DNA of 64,000 nt from Psychrobacter glacincola (GCA_001411745.2 LIQB01000003.2:530353-594352), one strand, 5' to 3'. Counted from the stretch's first letter, positions 36,450 to 47,022 are shown. Notes: generated from the letters alone by a model not told the origin. Translations and numbers: made by a program.

Positions 36450-37517
36450 CTACGGAACAATAGGTGCAAAGTTTAGACCCATTGTTTCATCGAATCCGAA
36501 CATGACATTCATATTTTGTACCGCTTGTCCTGCTGCCCCTTTTACCAAATTGTCTTGTACGACAATCACTGTCAATTCAGCCCGTTCATTGTCTTGATGC
36601 ACAGCAATGCGTAAACGGTTGCTGGCGCGGACACTACGGGTATCTGGATAAATACCTTTTGGCATGACATCAATAAACGCTTCTGATTCATAGCATGTTT
36701 CAAATATCTGCTGCCAATCAATAGCAGCACCCGCATCCGTCAGCTCAAGATGAATAGAGCTCAGCATGCCACGTATCATCGGCACAAGATGCGGTAAAAA
36801 ACGAATGCGATGGGTGAACTGGCTGTCTAATAACTGCGCCACGCCTTGCTCAATCTCGGGCAGGTGACGATGTCCTTCAACGCTATAAGCTTTAAAGTTA
36901 TCAGTAGTTTCAGCATAATTAAGCGCAAGTGAAGCTTGGCGACCAGCGCCAGAAACACCTGACTTTGCATCGATAACGATGCGGGATTCCACCAATCTCT
37001 CTGCTTGCTTATTTTGCATGTCGATTATTGGTTTCAAACCCAAAATAGCGGTAGTCGGATAACAACCAGGATTACCGACGACTAAAGCAGTGGCAAGTTT
37101 ATCCCGATTGACTTCAGGTAAACCATAAACAGCTGTCTTTAGTAGCTCAGGACAAGCATGCGACTGCTGATACCAGTGTTCAAAATCGGACAGTGACTGC
37201 AAACGAAAATCAGCAGCCAAATCAATGACTTTCACACCGGCTTGCGTTAGCGCCTCTGCTTGCTTCATCGCTACGCCATGTGGAGTGGCAAAAAAGACCA
37301 CATCACACTTTTGCAGCGTTGCAAGCGTCTCATCGCCCAAGTCGCTAAAGACAATATCTGATATACCGCGTAAGCTTGGAAATATCTCATCAGCGCGTGT
37401 ACCAGCTTCGCTACGCGAGGTTAGCAAATCAATAGATACTTCAGGATGCGCAGATAACAAGCGAATCAGCTCAATACCCGTATAACCTGTACCACCAACA
37501 ATCGCTGCTGAAATCAT
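36450..37517 (-). CDS. argC: N-acetyl-gamma-glutamyl-phosphate reductase
   Basis: ArgC makes N-acetylglutamate semialdehyde in arginine synthesis. The 355-residue protein has the Rossmann start ISAAIVGGTGYTGIELIRLL, the active-site Cys in VVGNPGCYPTTAI, and SGVSGAGRQASLALNYAE. AGGAA precedes the ATG. No other arg genes are in the window. Confidence 0.97.
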   Translation of the reverse strand: MISAAIVGGTGYTGIELIRLLSAHPEVSIDLLTSRSEAGTRADEIFPSLRGISDIVFSDLGDETLATLQKCDVVFFATPHGVAMKQAEALTQAGVKVIDLAADFRLQSLSDFEHWYQQSHACPELLKTAVYGLPEVNRDKLATALVVGNPGCYPTTAILGLKPIIDMQNKQAERLVESRIVIDAKSGVSGAGRQASLALNYAETTDNFKAYSVEGHRHLPEIEQGVAQLLDSQFTHRIRFLPHLVPMIRGMLSSIHLELTDAGAAIDWQQIFETCYESEAFIDVMPKGIYPDTRSVRASNRLRIAVHQDNERAELTVIVVQDNLVKGAAGQAVQNMNVMFGFDETMGLNFAPIVP

Positions 37518-37627
37518 AAGATATTCCTTTTTATTTTACTTGGTAAATATCAGTATTTGTTAAACAAATCTTAGATAGAAAGCTTGCTTATATACCTGAA
37601 CTTTGTCATTTTTAGATTCTAGCGGCT

Positions 37628-38764
37628 TTAGATTTTATAATCGTGCACCGCATCGATGAATACTTTGGCATTGTCAGGATTGACCCACTGTGTAATACCA
37701 TGACCTAAGTTTGCTATATAACCCGTTTTTTCGCCGCTTGCATAAGCACTATCAAGCATTGCATTTACTTCAGCACGAATCGTCGCAGGTGAACCATACA
37801 ATGTTGCTGGATCCAAGTTGCCTTGAATGGCTTTACTACTCTGTAGTTTTTTGTGCTGTTTGGTCAATTGACGCTGACTTTCAGCCAATACTTGGCGTGC
37901 ACGATCAATGGGCATCGTCCAATCTAATCCTAAAACATCGGCCTGACTATCTGCTTGCACATCCAACCATAACCCACCGCCTTTGGTAAATAATACCACT
38001 GGTATCTGCGGATGGCGTACTTTTAATTCAGCGACAATACGCTTATTATAAGCATGAGAAAAATCAATAAACTGACGATGGCCAAGCGCCCCGCCCCAAC
38101 TATCAAAAATCTGTAGAATTTGAGCGCCAGCGACCACCTGTGCATCTAGATAATCAATGACAGAGGTGGCTAATTTATCTAATAATTGATGCAAAAAATC
38201 AGGGTTGCTATACAAAAAGCCTTTAGTATAACGATAGTCTTTTGAGCTGCCGCCTTCGATCATGTAAGTGGCCAATGTCCACGGACTACCAGAGAAACCA
38301 AATAAAGGCACTTGACCATTTAACGCTTTGCGGATGCTCGTCACTGCACGCATGACATAATCAAGAGAATCATTGGGTTCAAGTACTGGCAATCTATCTA
38401 AGTCTGCTTGCGTACGAATAGGATGTTTAAACTTAGGACCTTCGCCCGCCTCAAAGTATAAGCCCAATCCCATAGCGTCAGGTATGGTTAAAATATCACT
38501 AAATAAGATAGCAGCATCTAAATCATAACGGCGTAATGGCTGTAAAGTGACTTCAGTGGCGCGGTCCGTATCTTTGCACAGGCTCATAAAGTCGCCGGCT
38601 TCTGCACGAGTGGCTTTATATTCCGGTAAATAACGACCAGCTTGACGCATCATCCAGACTGGCGTGGTGTCTATTGATTCAAAGCGTAATGCCCGTAACA
38701 ATCTGTCGTTCTTTAAAGGCGCAAACTCTTGCTGAATCGAGTTACTATTGTCTGAAGCACTCAT
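37628..38764 (-). CDS. hemE: Uroporphyrinogen decarboxylase
   Basis: HemE decarboxylates uroporphyrinogen III to coproporphyrinogen III in haem synthesis. The 378-residue protein shows the signature start [59 protein letters not shown], and the C-terminal [14 protein letters not shown] start at 38764 because GGAG lies 8 bases upstream; an in-frame start at 38791 is less likely. Supplying haem, it is relevant to the bd oxidase at the window end, but the genes are not linked. Confidence 0.97.
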   Translation of the reverse strand: MSASDNSNSIQQEFAPLKNDRLLRALRFESIDTTPVWMMRQAGRYLPEYKATRAEAGDFMSLCKDTDRATEVTLQPLRRYDLDAAILFSDILTIPDAMGLGLYFEAGEGPKFKHPIRTQADLDRLPVLEPNDSLDYVMRAVTSIRKALNGQVPLFGFSGSPWTLATYMIEGGSSKDYRYTKGFLYSNPDFLHQLLDKLATSVIDYLDAQVVAGAQILQIFDSWGGALGHRQFIDFSHAYNKRIVAELKVRHPQIPVVLFTKGGGLWLDVQADSQADVLGLDWTMPIDRARQVLAESQRQLTKQHKKLQSSKAIQGNLDPATLYGSPATIRAEVNAMLDSAYASGEKTGYIANLGHGITQWVNPDNAKVFIDAVHDYKI

Positions 38765-39057
38765 GTACAAATCTCCAAAACAACACCGCATTCATGATCA
38801 TCAATGAATACGGTGCTGGATAAAATAAGTTGAATAAAAGAATATTAAAACGTTTATATAGCGACAATCTATTCTAAAAAACCACAAATAATGAGATATT
38901 CACTAATAACAATTTATTGGTTAATATCCCTCGTGTTAACAATCATAAGAATAATAATCATTAAAAGTATTTGTGTTTTTTAGAGCGTCATTTGCCGTTA
39001 GTCTTTAATCAATAATATCGTGCTCATATTTGAAATTGGATGAATACCATGAATGGT

Positions 39058-40230
39058 CTACATGGTCAGCGCTAAATTATCACGGTGTACCATGACCACA
39101 CGCTCTTCATTATTACCAAGAATTCTATCAAACTGCTCAGTACGCTCACGAGCCACTCGGCAAGCATCACGAGATGAGAAGTTCACTTGTCCAACTGCTA
39201 AACGCTCGCCCGTATCTTGGTGTACCACCTCAACCACGTCACCTTCATCGAAATCACCGCGTACTTCCACAACACCGACCGGTAGCAAGCTCTTGTGATG
39301 CTCGACAACCGCTTTTGCTGCGCCTGCATCGACTATAAGAGTACCTGACATACGTAAATGTGCGGCAAGCCATTGTTTGCGTGCAATGATTTTGTCTTGA
39401 TCATTGGTGGTCAATAAAGTACCAACCGCTTCGCCTAATACCACACGAGTGATCACATCATCGATAGCACCGCTCACGATAACGGTTGGACAACCACCCA
39501 TTGCAGCAAGACGACCAGCACGAATTTTGGTCAGCATACCGCCGCGACCAAGCTTGCCACCATCCCCTGCAATATCAAATAAGTAATCCGCCATCGCACG
39601 CTCTTGGCGAATCATTTTTGCATTAGGATTGTCACGTGGGTTGTCCGTAAACACCCCATCTTGATCAGTCAAAATGATATATAAATCGGCATTGACCATC
39701 GCCGCCGCCATCGCGCCCAAAGTATCGTTATCACCAAATTTAATTTCATCAATGGTAATGGTATCATTTTCATTGATGACTGGGAGCACGCGCCACTCTA
39801 GTAATTGTGTCAACGCGCCCGTCGTATTGAGATAACGGCTACGATTAGACAAATCATCATGTGTTAGTAGCAGCTGCGAGCTTTGAATACCATGTTGGAT
39901 TAATGCTGACCACCACGTTTCAATCAAACCCATTTGACCAATAGAAGCACAGGCCTGTAGTGCTGCTAGTTTCTTCGGGCGCTCCTCAAGATTCATTCGT
40001 ACCACACCTTCAGCAACGGCACCTGACGATACTAGCAGTACTTCGACGCCTTGCTTGTGCAATTTAGCGATCTGCTTTGCCCACTCATATATGGCAGTTC
40101 GATCCAGCCCTCGACCGTTATTGGTTAACAACGATGAGCCAATCTTGACAATAACGCGCTGAATATCAAAGTTGCGAGTTTGTTTAATAAACCTTGCTTC
40201 TTCGGTCGTGTTTTCTATGTCACCTGCCAT
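39058..40230 (-). CDS. proB: Glutamate 5-kinase
   Basis: ProB phosphorylates glutamate at the start of proline synthesis. The 390-residue protein has an amino-acid-kinase domain (VIVKIGSSLLTNNG; VLLVSSGAVAEGV; VINENDTITIDEIKFGDNDTLGA; GGMLTKIRAG) and a C-terminal PUA domain (GTLIVDAGAAKAVVEHHKSL). AGGAG precedes the ATG. It follows obgE by 79 bp, an association common in pseudomonads and Moraxellaceae. Confidence 0.97.
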   Translation of the reverse strand: MAGDIENTTEEARFIKQTRNFDIQRVIVKIGSSLLTNNGRGLDRTAIYEWAKQIAKLHKQGVEVLLVSSGAVAEGVVRMNLEERPKKLAALQACASIGQMGLIETWWSALIQHGIQSSQLLLTHDDLSNRSRYLNTTGALTQLLEWRVLPVINENDTITIDEIKFGDNDTLGAMAAAMVNADLYIILTDQDGVFTDNPRDNPNAKMIRQERAMADYLFDIAGDGGKLGRGGMLTKIRAGRLAAMGGCPTVIVSGAIDDVITRVVLGEAVGTLLTTNDQDKIIARKQWLAAHLRMSGTLIVDAGAAKAVVEHHKSLLPVGVVEVRGDFDEGDVVEVVHQDTGERLAVGQVNFSSRDACRVARERTEQFDRILGNNEERVVMVHRDNLALTM

Positions 40231-40309
40231 ATAAACTCCTGTCTCTCATGTGAATTGATTACGGGGATTGATCTAAAAAATTCAAGTATATCAGCTCAAG
40301 CGTGTTAGC

Positions 40310-41542
<1,233 letters not shown>

Positions 41543-41674
41543 TTACACTCTAGTTTATAGACTCAATAGCAGTCATATACTGCTTCTTTTGCCTATAGGT
41601 ATCTTTTAAAAAATAGAAGACTTGCGTCTATGTTGCTATATATCATCATATCATTGCTTTATTTATGACAATAA

Positions 41675-41703
41675 CACCCGATAACCAATTGGACTATCGG
41701 GTG
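41675..41703 (-). terminator. Candidate gap terminator
   Basis: CACCCGATA (41675-41683) and TATCGGGTG (41695-41703) form a perfect 9-bp stem around an 11-nt loop, about 120 bp after the gap stop on the minus strand; the following T-rich tract (TTATTGT) is weak. Confidence 0.6.
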
Positions 41704-41820
41704 CGGTATATATTAACTTAAAAAATCACATCTATTTGTCCATGCTAAAAGTGACTATTAAAGTACTTTCTTATAAAGAGTACCTCAATATTAAAAACTC
41801 ACTACTGCTGTACAAATGTA

Positions 41821-43257
41821 TTAAGCTGGAATCTGTGTATAACTGATGCCTGCCATTTGTGTGGCTAAACGTAATACTTGCGTACTATAGCCAACTTCAT
41901 TGTCATACCAAATATAAACAATGGCATGATTGTCGGTCAAAATAGTCGCTTGGGCATCAACGATACCTACATGGGTGTCACCAACAAAATCCGTCGATAC
42001 CGCTTCAGTAGAATCTGTATAAGCAATCTGTGTTTGCCACTGACTGCTATTAGATACTTTACGCATAAACTCGTTTAATGCATCAGCATTTTCTGGTGCT
42101 GACTTAAGATTTAAGTTTAAAATCGCTAAGCTGACGTTTGGCGTTGGTACACGGATGGCATTACCCGTTAGTTTACCACTAAGCTCTGGCAGTGCTTTAC
42201 CAACCGCTTTAGCAGCACCCGTACTGGTAATAACCATATTCAATACAGCACTACGACCACGGCGATCCGCTTTATGATAATTATCAATCAAGTTTTGATC
42301 GTTAGTGAATGAGTGAATCGTTTCAACGTGACCGTTTTCGATACCGTATTCATCGTTCAATACTTTTAACGTTGGGGTGATTGCGTTGGTGGTACAGCTC
42401 GCCGCACTGACGATGGTATCTTCACCGACTGTTTCGTTATTTACACCATAAACAACGTTTTTAATCTCACCGCCAGCTGGGGCTGTTAATAGGACTTTTT
42501 TCACACCGGTCGATTGCAAATGCTTGCCAAGACCCGCTTCATCTTTCCAAATGCCCGTATTGTCAATCACTAACGCATCATTAATACCGTAAGTCGTATA
42601 ATCAATCTCGCTTGGATCTTTAGCGTAGATGACCTGAACAAAGCGACCATTGATAATCAAGCCGTTGTTTTCATCATCAACCACCACGCCACCAGCAAAG
42701 CTACCATGGATCGAATCACGCTCTAGCAATGAGGCGCGCTTGGCCAAATCGCCAGATGCCGCAGGACGTACGACGATAGCTTTTAACTGCATACCTTTAG
42801 CACTTGACGCTTGTGATAATAGCAGGCGAGTTAAAATACGACCAATACGACCAAAACCGTATAGCACGACATCAGTCGCAGGATTAACCGTAGTGTCATC
42901 AACATTAACTGCTTGAAGTGCTGCTTGTAAATCACTGTCATTAGCGATTAATTGACCAACATCAACCTGTGCAGACTGAAGCTTATCATTAGCCGCTAGC
43001 GCTTTAACCATGGCTAAAGTGTCAGCGATATCAATAGATTTAGCGTCTTGGTTACGCAAAGCTACTTTTTGATGCAATGCCAATATTTGACCAACTGACG
43101 TCGTATTTAACGTGTCACCGAACAAGGTTACTTGTACGTCTTGCTCATTATAGAGCTTATTCAATAGCCCCATCAGCTCAATCGCTTGTTGCTCTTGATT
43201 GTTGTAGTTGCTTAAGTGGTCTTGATGTAATTGGCGTAAGGTATCAGCGTTGCTCAC
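41821..43257 (-). CDS. gap: Glyceraldehyde-3-phosphate dehydrogenase, long type
   Basis: The 478-residue protein has a complete GAPDH core (VVLYGFGRIGRILTRLLL; catalytic Cys in SAASCTTNAITPTLKVL at about 287; WYDNEVGYSTQVL). An N-terminal helical extension of about 130 residues, absent from glycolytic GapA, is typical of the long GAPDH of pseudomonads and Moraxellaceae. Such enzymes are often linked to gluconeogenesis; cofactor preference cannot be read here. The open frame starts at an ATG at 43266, but AAGGA is spaced correctly only for the GTG at 43257 (AAGGA, 8 bases, GTG), so I chose that. Confidence 0.93.
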   Translation of the reverse strand: MSNADTLRQLHQDHLSNYNNQEQQAIELMGLLNKLYNEQDVQVTLFGDTLNTTSVGQILALHQKVALRNQDAKSIDIADTLAMVKALAANDKLQSAQVDVGQLIANDSDLQAALQAVNVDDTTVNPATDVVLYGFGRIGRILTRLLLSQASSAKGMQLKAIVVRPAASGDLAKRASLLERDSIHGSFAGGVVVDDENNGLIINGRFVQVIYAKDPSEIDYTTYGINDALVIDNTGIWKDEAGLGKHLQSTGVKKVLLTAPAGGEIKNVVYGVNNETVGEDTIVSAASCTTNAITPTLKVLNDEYGIENGHVETIHSFTNDQNLIDNYHKADRRGRSAVLNMVITSTGAAKAVGKALPELSGKLTGNAIRVPTPNVSLAILNLNLKSAPENADALNEFMRKVSNSSQWQTQIAYTDSTEAVSTDFVGDTHVGIVDAQATILTDNHAIVYIWYDNEVGYSTQVLRLATQMAGISYTQIPA

Positions 43258-43492
43258 GAGAAACATCCTTATGGTCAGTAATGTGTGATCAGTAAATGAT
43301 AGAGAATACAGATTAAATAGATTATGTGTGGTCTACGCAATCACTCTAGTATGGCAACCGCACGATATCGGTGTCAGTTATTGATGTAGAGTATTGAGAT
43401 CGCCTAGATTTTAGCCTAAAACGGCCTATTTTGCCAGTGATAACCGATCTGCTAGCGCTTATAAAGCATTTTATTGAGTTGTGCAGGTTATT
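43258..43492. other. Gene-free region upstream of gap
   Basis: With the adjoining hairpin this makes a 348-bp gap between gap and the lipocalin gene. It should contain the gap promoter on the minus strand; none is obvious. Confidence 0.35.
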
Positions 43493-43533
43493 ATGAACAA
43501 TAAGGCAGCAAATTATGCTGCCTTATTGTTCAT
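43493..43533 (-). terminator. Long perfect hairpin downstream of the lipocalin gene
   Basis: Arms 43493-43510 and 43516-43533 are perfect 18-bp complements with a 5-nt loop (core AAGGCAGCA/TGCTGCCTT). It lies 73 bp after the lipocalin stop. It lacks a long T-run, but the strong stem makes it the likely transcription end. Confidence 0.7.
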
Positions 43534-43605
43534 TATTGCCAATATCGAATAGTGGATGATAAAGTACCACTACCATTTAACCCAGTATCTAGTAAGTGAT
43601 GCTTG

Positions 43606-44289
43606 TTATGGAACGAGGCTAACCGTTTGATTGGTCTGCGAGGTTAACTTAAATTCTTTTAAGTCATAGCCTTGCTGTTGAGCGATTTGACGATATTTGG
43701 CATAGGTTTCTTGAGTGACGTTTGGCGAACGCGCCAATAACCATAAATATTTTTTATCAGGTGTTCCTACTAAAGCAGTCTTGTAATCAGCATCACGTGC
43801 TAGTACCCAATAGTCGGCACGACCAACTGGCAACCAACGAATCCACGATGGCAAAAAGGTGACCTTTAACTTACTGCCTGACTCATCAACAGGCTTAGCG
43901 ATACCCTCAGAAGTAATGCCAGAACCGTCTTTCTGTACGCATTTATTAGTGACTATGATACCTGAACCATCGGTTTTTTCCGTATAATTGGCGGTGACAT
44001 CACTGGCACAATTGCGCTGAAAATACATGGGCAAACGACCTATCTCATACCATGTTCCTGCATACTTTTTTAGATCAACGCTATCCACTGTGGTCGGTGT
44101 GCTTGCAGACTTATGAATGATGGCGCTTGGCTTGACTGACAATGTCTCTGTAGTGGTTCTATCCGTATTGGCGTTAGCAGTCATGTCAGCGGTAGCATTA
44201 ACCGGTGGCGTCGCAGCATACGCTGAAAATGCGGCTAATGGGATGATAATAGCTAGCGCTATACCCGTATGCTTGATAAGTCCATTCAT
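43606..44289 (-). CDS. Lipocalin (Blc-like), Sec-exported
   Basis: The 227-residue protein begins with a Sec signal peptide (IALAIIIPLAAFSAYA, probable cut after residue 25), a Thr/Ala-rich linker of about 45 residues, and a lipocalin domain with the signature YAGTWYEIGRLPMYFQ, then YTEKTDGSGIIVTNKC, WIRWLPVGRADYWVLARD and KYLWLLARSP. Blc-type lipocalins bind lysophospholipids or fatty acids at the outer membrane. No lipobox Cys is present, so it is predicted periplasmic, unlike E. coli Blc. GGAG lies 10 bases before the ATG at 44289. The frame stays open 165 codons upstream (to 44784). Confidence 0.87.
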   Translation of the reverse strand: MNGLIKHTGIALAIIIPLAAFSAYAATPPVNATADMTANANTDRTTTETLSVKPSAIIHKSASTPTTVDSVDLKKYAGTWYEIGRLPMYFQRNCASDVTANYTEKTDGSGIIVTNKCVQKDGSGITSEGIAKPVDESGSKLKVTFLPSWIRWLPVGRADYWVLARDADYKTALVGTPDKKYLWLLARSPNVTQETYAKYRQIAQQQGYDLKEFKLTSQTNQTVSLVP

Positions 44290-44784
44290 AAATATACGCT
44301 CCGGTATTTCTTTGTATGATGAGTAAGTAGAGGTTGATGATGAATCAGTATTTTGCGTTGAATGGTGATTCTGTCCAGATTCTTTTTCGCTCAACTCTTG
44401 TGACCATTTATAATCGTTAGTGCAGTGACCACTATCCTTGGTACAGTAATCACTAACAAAATTACTGCTTTCGCTATGTTTTGAATCGCCGTCTTTGTTA
44501 TTATTGCTGTTAGTCATAGTAGACTCTTTTGCCCGTAGTGGGCTCTTATCGGCGCTTTTATATCCAAAATAGTGATCTTGCGAAGACGTTTTTTTTGCCA
44601 AATGGGTAGAATATTGGTCATTTAGATTATCATGGTTGTAGCTAGCATCGTTGCTGGCGTGACCTGTCTGCCGTGTACTATCCTCATTCAGATGATAGTG
44701 CCGCGACTGGGTAGTCTGCTTAGATTGAGAACCAGCTTCCTTTGTATCAGACCATGCTGATTGAGGTAACTTATTGGTTTTCAT
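44290..44784 (-). other. In-frame open polar extension upstream of the lipocalin
   Basis: This stretch is open in the lipocalin frame from an ATG at 44784. It encodes about 165 extremely polar residues rich in Ser, Asn, His, Asp and Lys (for example STMTNSNNNKDGDSKHSESS) with no recognisable domain. No ribosome site precedes the ATG. If translated, it would place the signal peptide in the middle of a 392-residue protein, so I regard the lipocalin start at 44289 as the real one. It may be chance open frame or a former coding sequence. Confidence 0.35.
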
Positions 44785-45057
44785 AGAGGTACCATTATTG
44801 ATAGTGACTGTTAACTATTCTTCTTATATGCCCTATATGTACTCTCATCTTCTGTGCGTCTTCAACTTTTAAAAATATATTGAATGTAAAAGCTGGCGCT
44901 GCAAAAACCAAATATTATGAGAGCAGTTAAGAGATATGTTGATAAGCAATTCGCTTATAAGAATATAGAGTAAGTACTCTTTGTTTAGGTGATATATATT
45001 AATGGCAGCTCGGCTATTAAAACAGTGTCGCAATGTAGGAAAAAGCAACGGTTTGTA
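44785..45057. other. Gene-free AT-rich region
   Basis: No gene is visible. Together with the inverted repeat that follows, it makes a 430-bp gap before the Nudix/ThiE gene. Confidence 0.35.
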
Positions 45058-45110
45058 AGTAACTATGCGTTTATGCAGTAGAATAAATACCGAATAAACA
45101 CATAGTTACT
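45058..45110 (-). repeat. Long inverted repeat downstream of the Nudix/ThiE gene
   Basis: AGTAACTATG-c-GTTTAT (45058-45074) pairs with ATAAAC-a-CATAGTTACT (45094-45110): 16 pairs and one mismatch, with a 19-nt loop. It lies about 105 bp after the minus-strand stop. There is no T-run, so terminator status is uncertain. Confidence 0.6.
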
Positions 45111-45214
45111 GATTGGATAAATATATTATAAATCAATTATTTGCCCTGATAGATGCCAATTAATGGCAATTCTGGGTCAGCATTGGTGCCAACACCCCCT
45201 CTATTAGTTTTTTA

Positions 45215-46318
45215 CTATTCAAAGAACTGTCGAATACCAGCAACACTGATACCACCATGCTCTAATACTTGATGAATCATCACAGGTGATAAACCACCCA
45301 AACCGATAATCGGCATGTCAGCCAATTGTGCCAATGCTGACCATGATTCCCAACCAAGTGGCACAGTATCAGGATGTGTATGGGTGACTAGTACAGGAGA
45401 CAAAAAGGCGCCAATGACGGGCGGTAATTGCTGTTGTAACCGAGCATGAGCCAGTTTATTGGCAGCATCAATACTGGCGGCATCATGACAACTGACTATT
45501 AACGGATAATTTTTAGACAGCACTCTATCTTGTGTATTCTCCGACCATTGCAACAATGCGGTATGAGACAGCTGATTGGCAACGATTGAATTGGCAGTGG
45601 TTGTATCTTTCATTGCTAGCGGCGCTTCAGTGGTTAGGGTCTGTCCATTGACATCACAAGGGACAATCGCCTTAATATCTGGACGCATATGCATCAACTG
45701 CGCTGCCATACTTTCTGAGCCAGCTGCCTTTATTCGAATATATACCCAAGCATTGGCTGTTAGCTTGTTTTGATGAAAAGTCAGCCACGCGGCCACTGGA
45801 TCAGGTGAGGCATCAAAATGCGTCAATGGATAGGTAATTGCTATCGTTGTTGGCACACTCAACCATTCGAGAATCGTCTGGTTAGCAGCGGGTAAATGAT
45901 ACTTTCCTGCTAATAAATCTGCCTTATTTACCCACGTTAGCGCCTGACCTTCTAGCCCATATTGGCGATGCTTATGCTCCTCATACTGCTGCGCGGTCAG
46001 CTCAACCTTATAAATCTGTAAACTGACCTGCTTATCACCATAATCATGATGCAGACGTCCAAGCTTGACCATCGTATTGTCACAAATCTCAATGCCTGTC
46101 TCTTCAGCGACTTCCCGAATTAACGCCTGCTCGGCGTTTTCATTAATTTCTATTTTGCCACCTACAAATTCATAGCGATTGCCTTGATGCTGGACGGCGT
46201 TTCTAAATCCAAGTAAATATTGGGCTTTATGATGAATGACCGCAACTGCCACGTTTACGATAAGTACTTTGTCGCTGTTATATGAGCTATCAATGTGGTT
46301 ATCTGCTTCATTTGGCAT
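45215..46318 (-). CDS. Nudix hydrolase fused to ThiE-like domain
   Basis: The 367-residue protein has an N-terminal MutT-type Nudix domain with the full Nudix box (GGKIEINENAEQALIREVAEETGIEI) at about 52-77. From about residue 155 it continues with a TIM-barrel domain resembling thiamine-phosphate synthase/TenI (WVYIRIKAAGS; PLIVSCHDAASIDAA; GAFLSPVLVTHTHPDTVPLGW; MPIIGLGGLSPV). This fusion is known in pseudomonads and Moraxellaceae, where the Nudix half is thought to act as an 8-oxo-dGTPase. The ThiE half lacks much of the canonical pyrophosphate-binding pattern, so thiamine synthesis is doubtful. AGGAG precedes the ATG. Confidence 0.88.
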   Translation of the reverse strand: MPNEADNHIDSSYNSDKVLIVNVAVAVIHHKAQYLLGFRNAVQHQGNRYEFVGGKIEINENAEQALIREVAEETGIEICDNTMVKLGRLHHDYGDKQVSLQIYKVELTAQQYEEHKHRQYGLEGQALTWVNKADLLAGKYHLPAANQTILEWLSVPTTIAITYPLTHFDASPDPVAAWLTFHQNKLTANAWVYIRIKAAGSESMAAQLMHMRPDIKAIVPCDVNGQTLTTEAPLAMKDTTTANSIVANQLSHTALLQWSENTQDRVLSKNYPLIVSCHDAASIDAANKLAHARLQQQLPPVIGAFLSPVLVTHTHPDTVPLGWESWSALAQLADMPIIGLGGLSPVMIHQVLEHGGISVAGIRQFFE

Positions 46319-46510
46319 CGGCGTCTCCTTTATTACTGTTTTTTTAAAGTGTGATTTGATTGGTTTATACTTTCAAAAAACCAAGTCGATTTAAAACCAA
46401 CCTATTGATTTATAATAATAATTAGCTAATTTTTATTTATTTAAATCTCATTTGCGGAAATTGCTTTAGATAAGTTTACACAATGACTGCATTTTATTTT
46501 ATCAATTACC

Positions 46511-46549
46511 TTGCAAAATCTTCCAATGTAAATGATAATTATTATCGTT
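46511..46549 (+). promoter_or_regulatory. hemP promoter with Fur box
   Basis: TTGCAA (46511-46516), a 17-bp spacer and GATAAT (46534-46539) form a promoter. TGATAAT-T-ATTATCG (46533-46547) matches the 7-1-7 Fur consensus (TGATAAT-n-ATTATCA) at 14 of 14 arm positions except the last. The box covers the -10 element, so Fe-Fur should repress in iron-replete cells. Confidence 0.85.
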
Positions 46550-46608
46550 AAAGATAGTTACTGTATCGCCATTACTATTCAGCCATTTTTTATCAAAAGG
46601 AATTTATT

Positions 46609-46773
46609 ATGAGCATGGTTATCTCTCGTTACTTGAATTGCCGTGAAAACCGTTTACCAACTTTGCAATCACAACACTTATTTGCACTCACTAAAGAAGT
46701 GCGTATCGAGCATGAGGGTGAAGAGTATCGACTACGTCTAACACGTAATAATCGCTTAATTCTGACTAAATAG
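46609..46773 (+). CDS. hemP: Hemin uptake protein HemP
   Basis: This small gene encodes 54 residues. The C-terminal half (LFALTKEVRIEHEGEEYRLR followed by LTRNNRLILTK) matches the HemP family pattern, in which VxIxHxGxxYxLRxTRxxKLILTK is conserved. HemP proteins are small, Fur-controlled and needed for induction or function of haem/siderophore uptake in several proteobacteria; in Burkholderia HemP acts as a regulator. AAAAGG lies 8 bases before the ATG. No TonB receptor or ABC haem transporter adjoins it here: a MITE begins 25 bp after its stop, followed by convergent tamB, so it is an orphan. Confidence 0.88.
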   Translation: MSMVISRYLNCRENRLPTLQSQHLFALTKEVRIEHEGEEYRLRLTRNNRLILTK

Positions 46774-46797
46774 ATTAATATCATTCATCATCAATAT

Positions 46798-46960
46798 TAG
46801 GGTGTGTCCTCATTTTAAAAATGAGATAAATTGCCGTCAAATAAGGGAAAATAGCGCCGATAATATCGAGATATTAGTCAGCTATTTGACGCGGTTTGGC
46901 AAGATTTAGCCATTTTTAACCCATTTAGATGACTATCGATTGAATTGAGGACACATCCTA
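46798..46960. mobile_element. MITE-like element, copy 2 (163 bp)
   Basis: Terminal inverted repeats TAGGGTGTGTCCTCA (46798-46812) and the reverse complement of the right end, TAGGATGTGTCCTCA, agree at 14 of 15 positions. It begins and ends with TA. It has no ORF and shares most of its length with the element at 22197-22400, lacking that copy's two extra segments. It sits between hemP and the tamB terminator. Confidence 0.82.
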
Positions 46961-46970
46961 GCCTACCTAT

Positions 46971-47003
46971 AAAAAAAACGCCTTCATTAAAAGGCGTTTT
47001 TTA
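46971..47003 (-). terminator. tamB terminator
   Basis: ACGCCTT and AAGGCGT pair around a short loop with A- and T-runs on both sides, 20 bp after the minus-strand tamB stop. The element also faces plus-strand hemP and can act in both directions. Confidence 0.9.
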
Positions 47004-47022
47004 TTGGATAAAACGATGCGAT

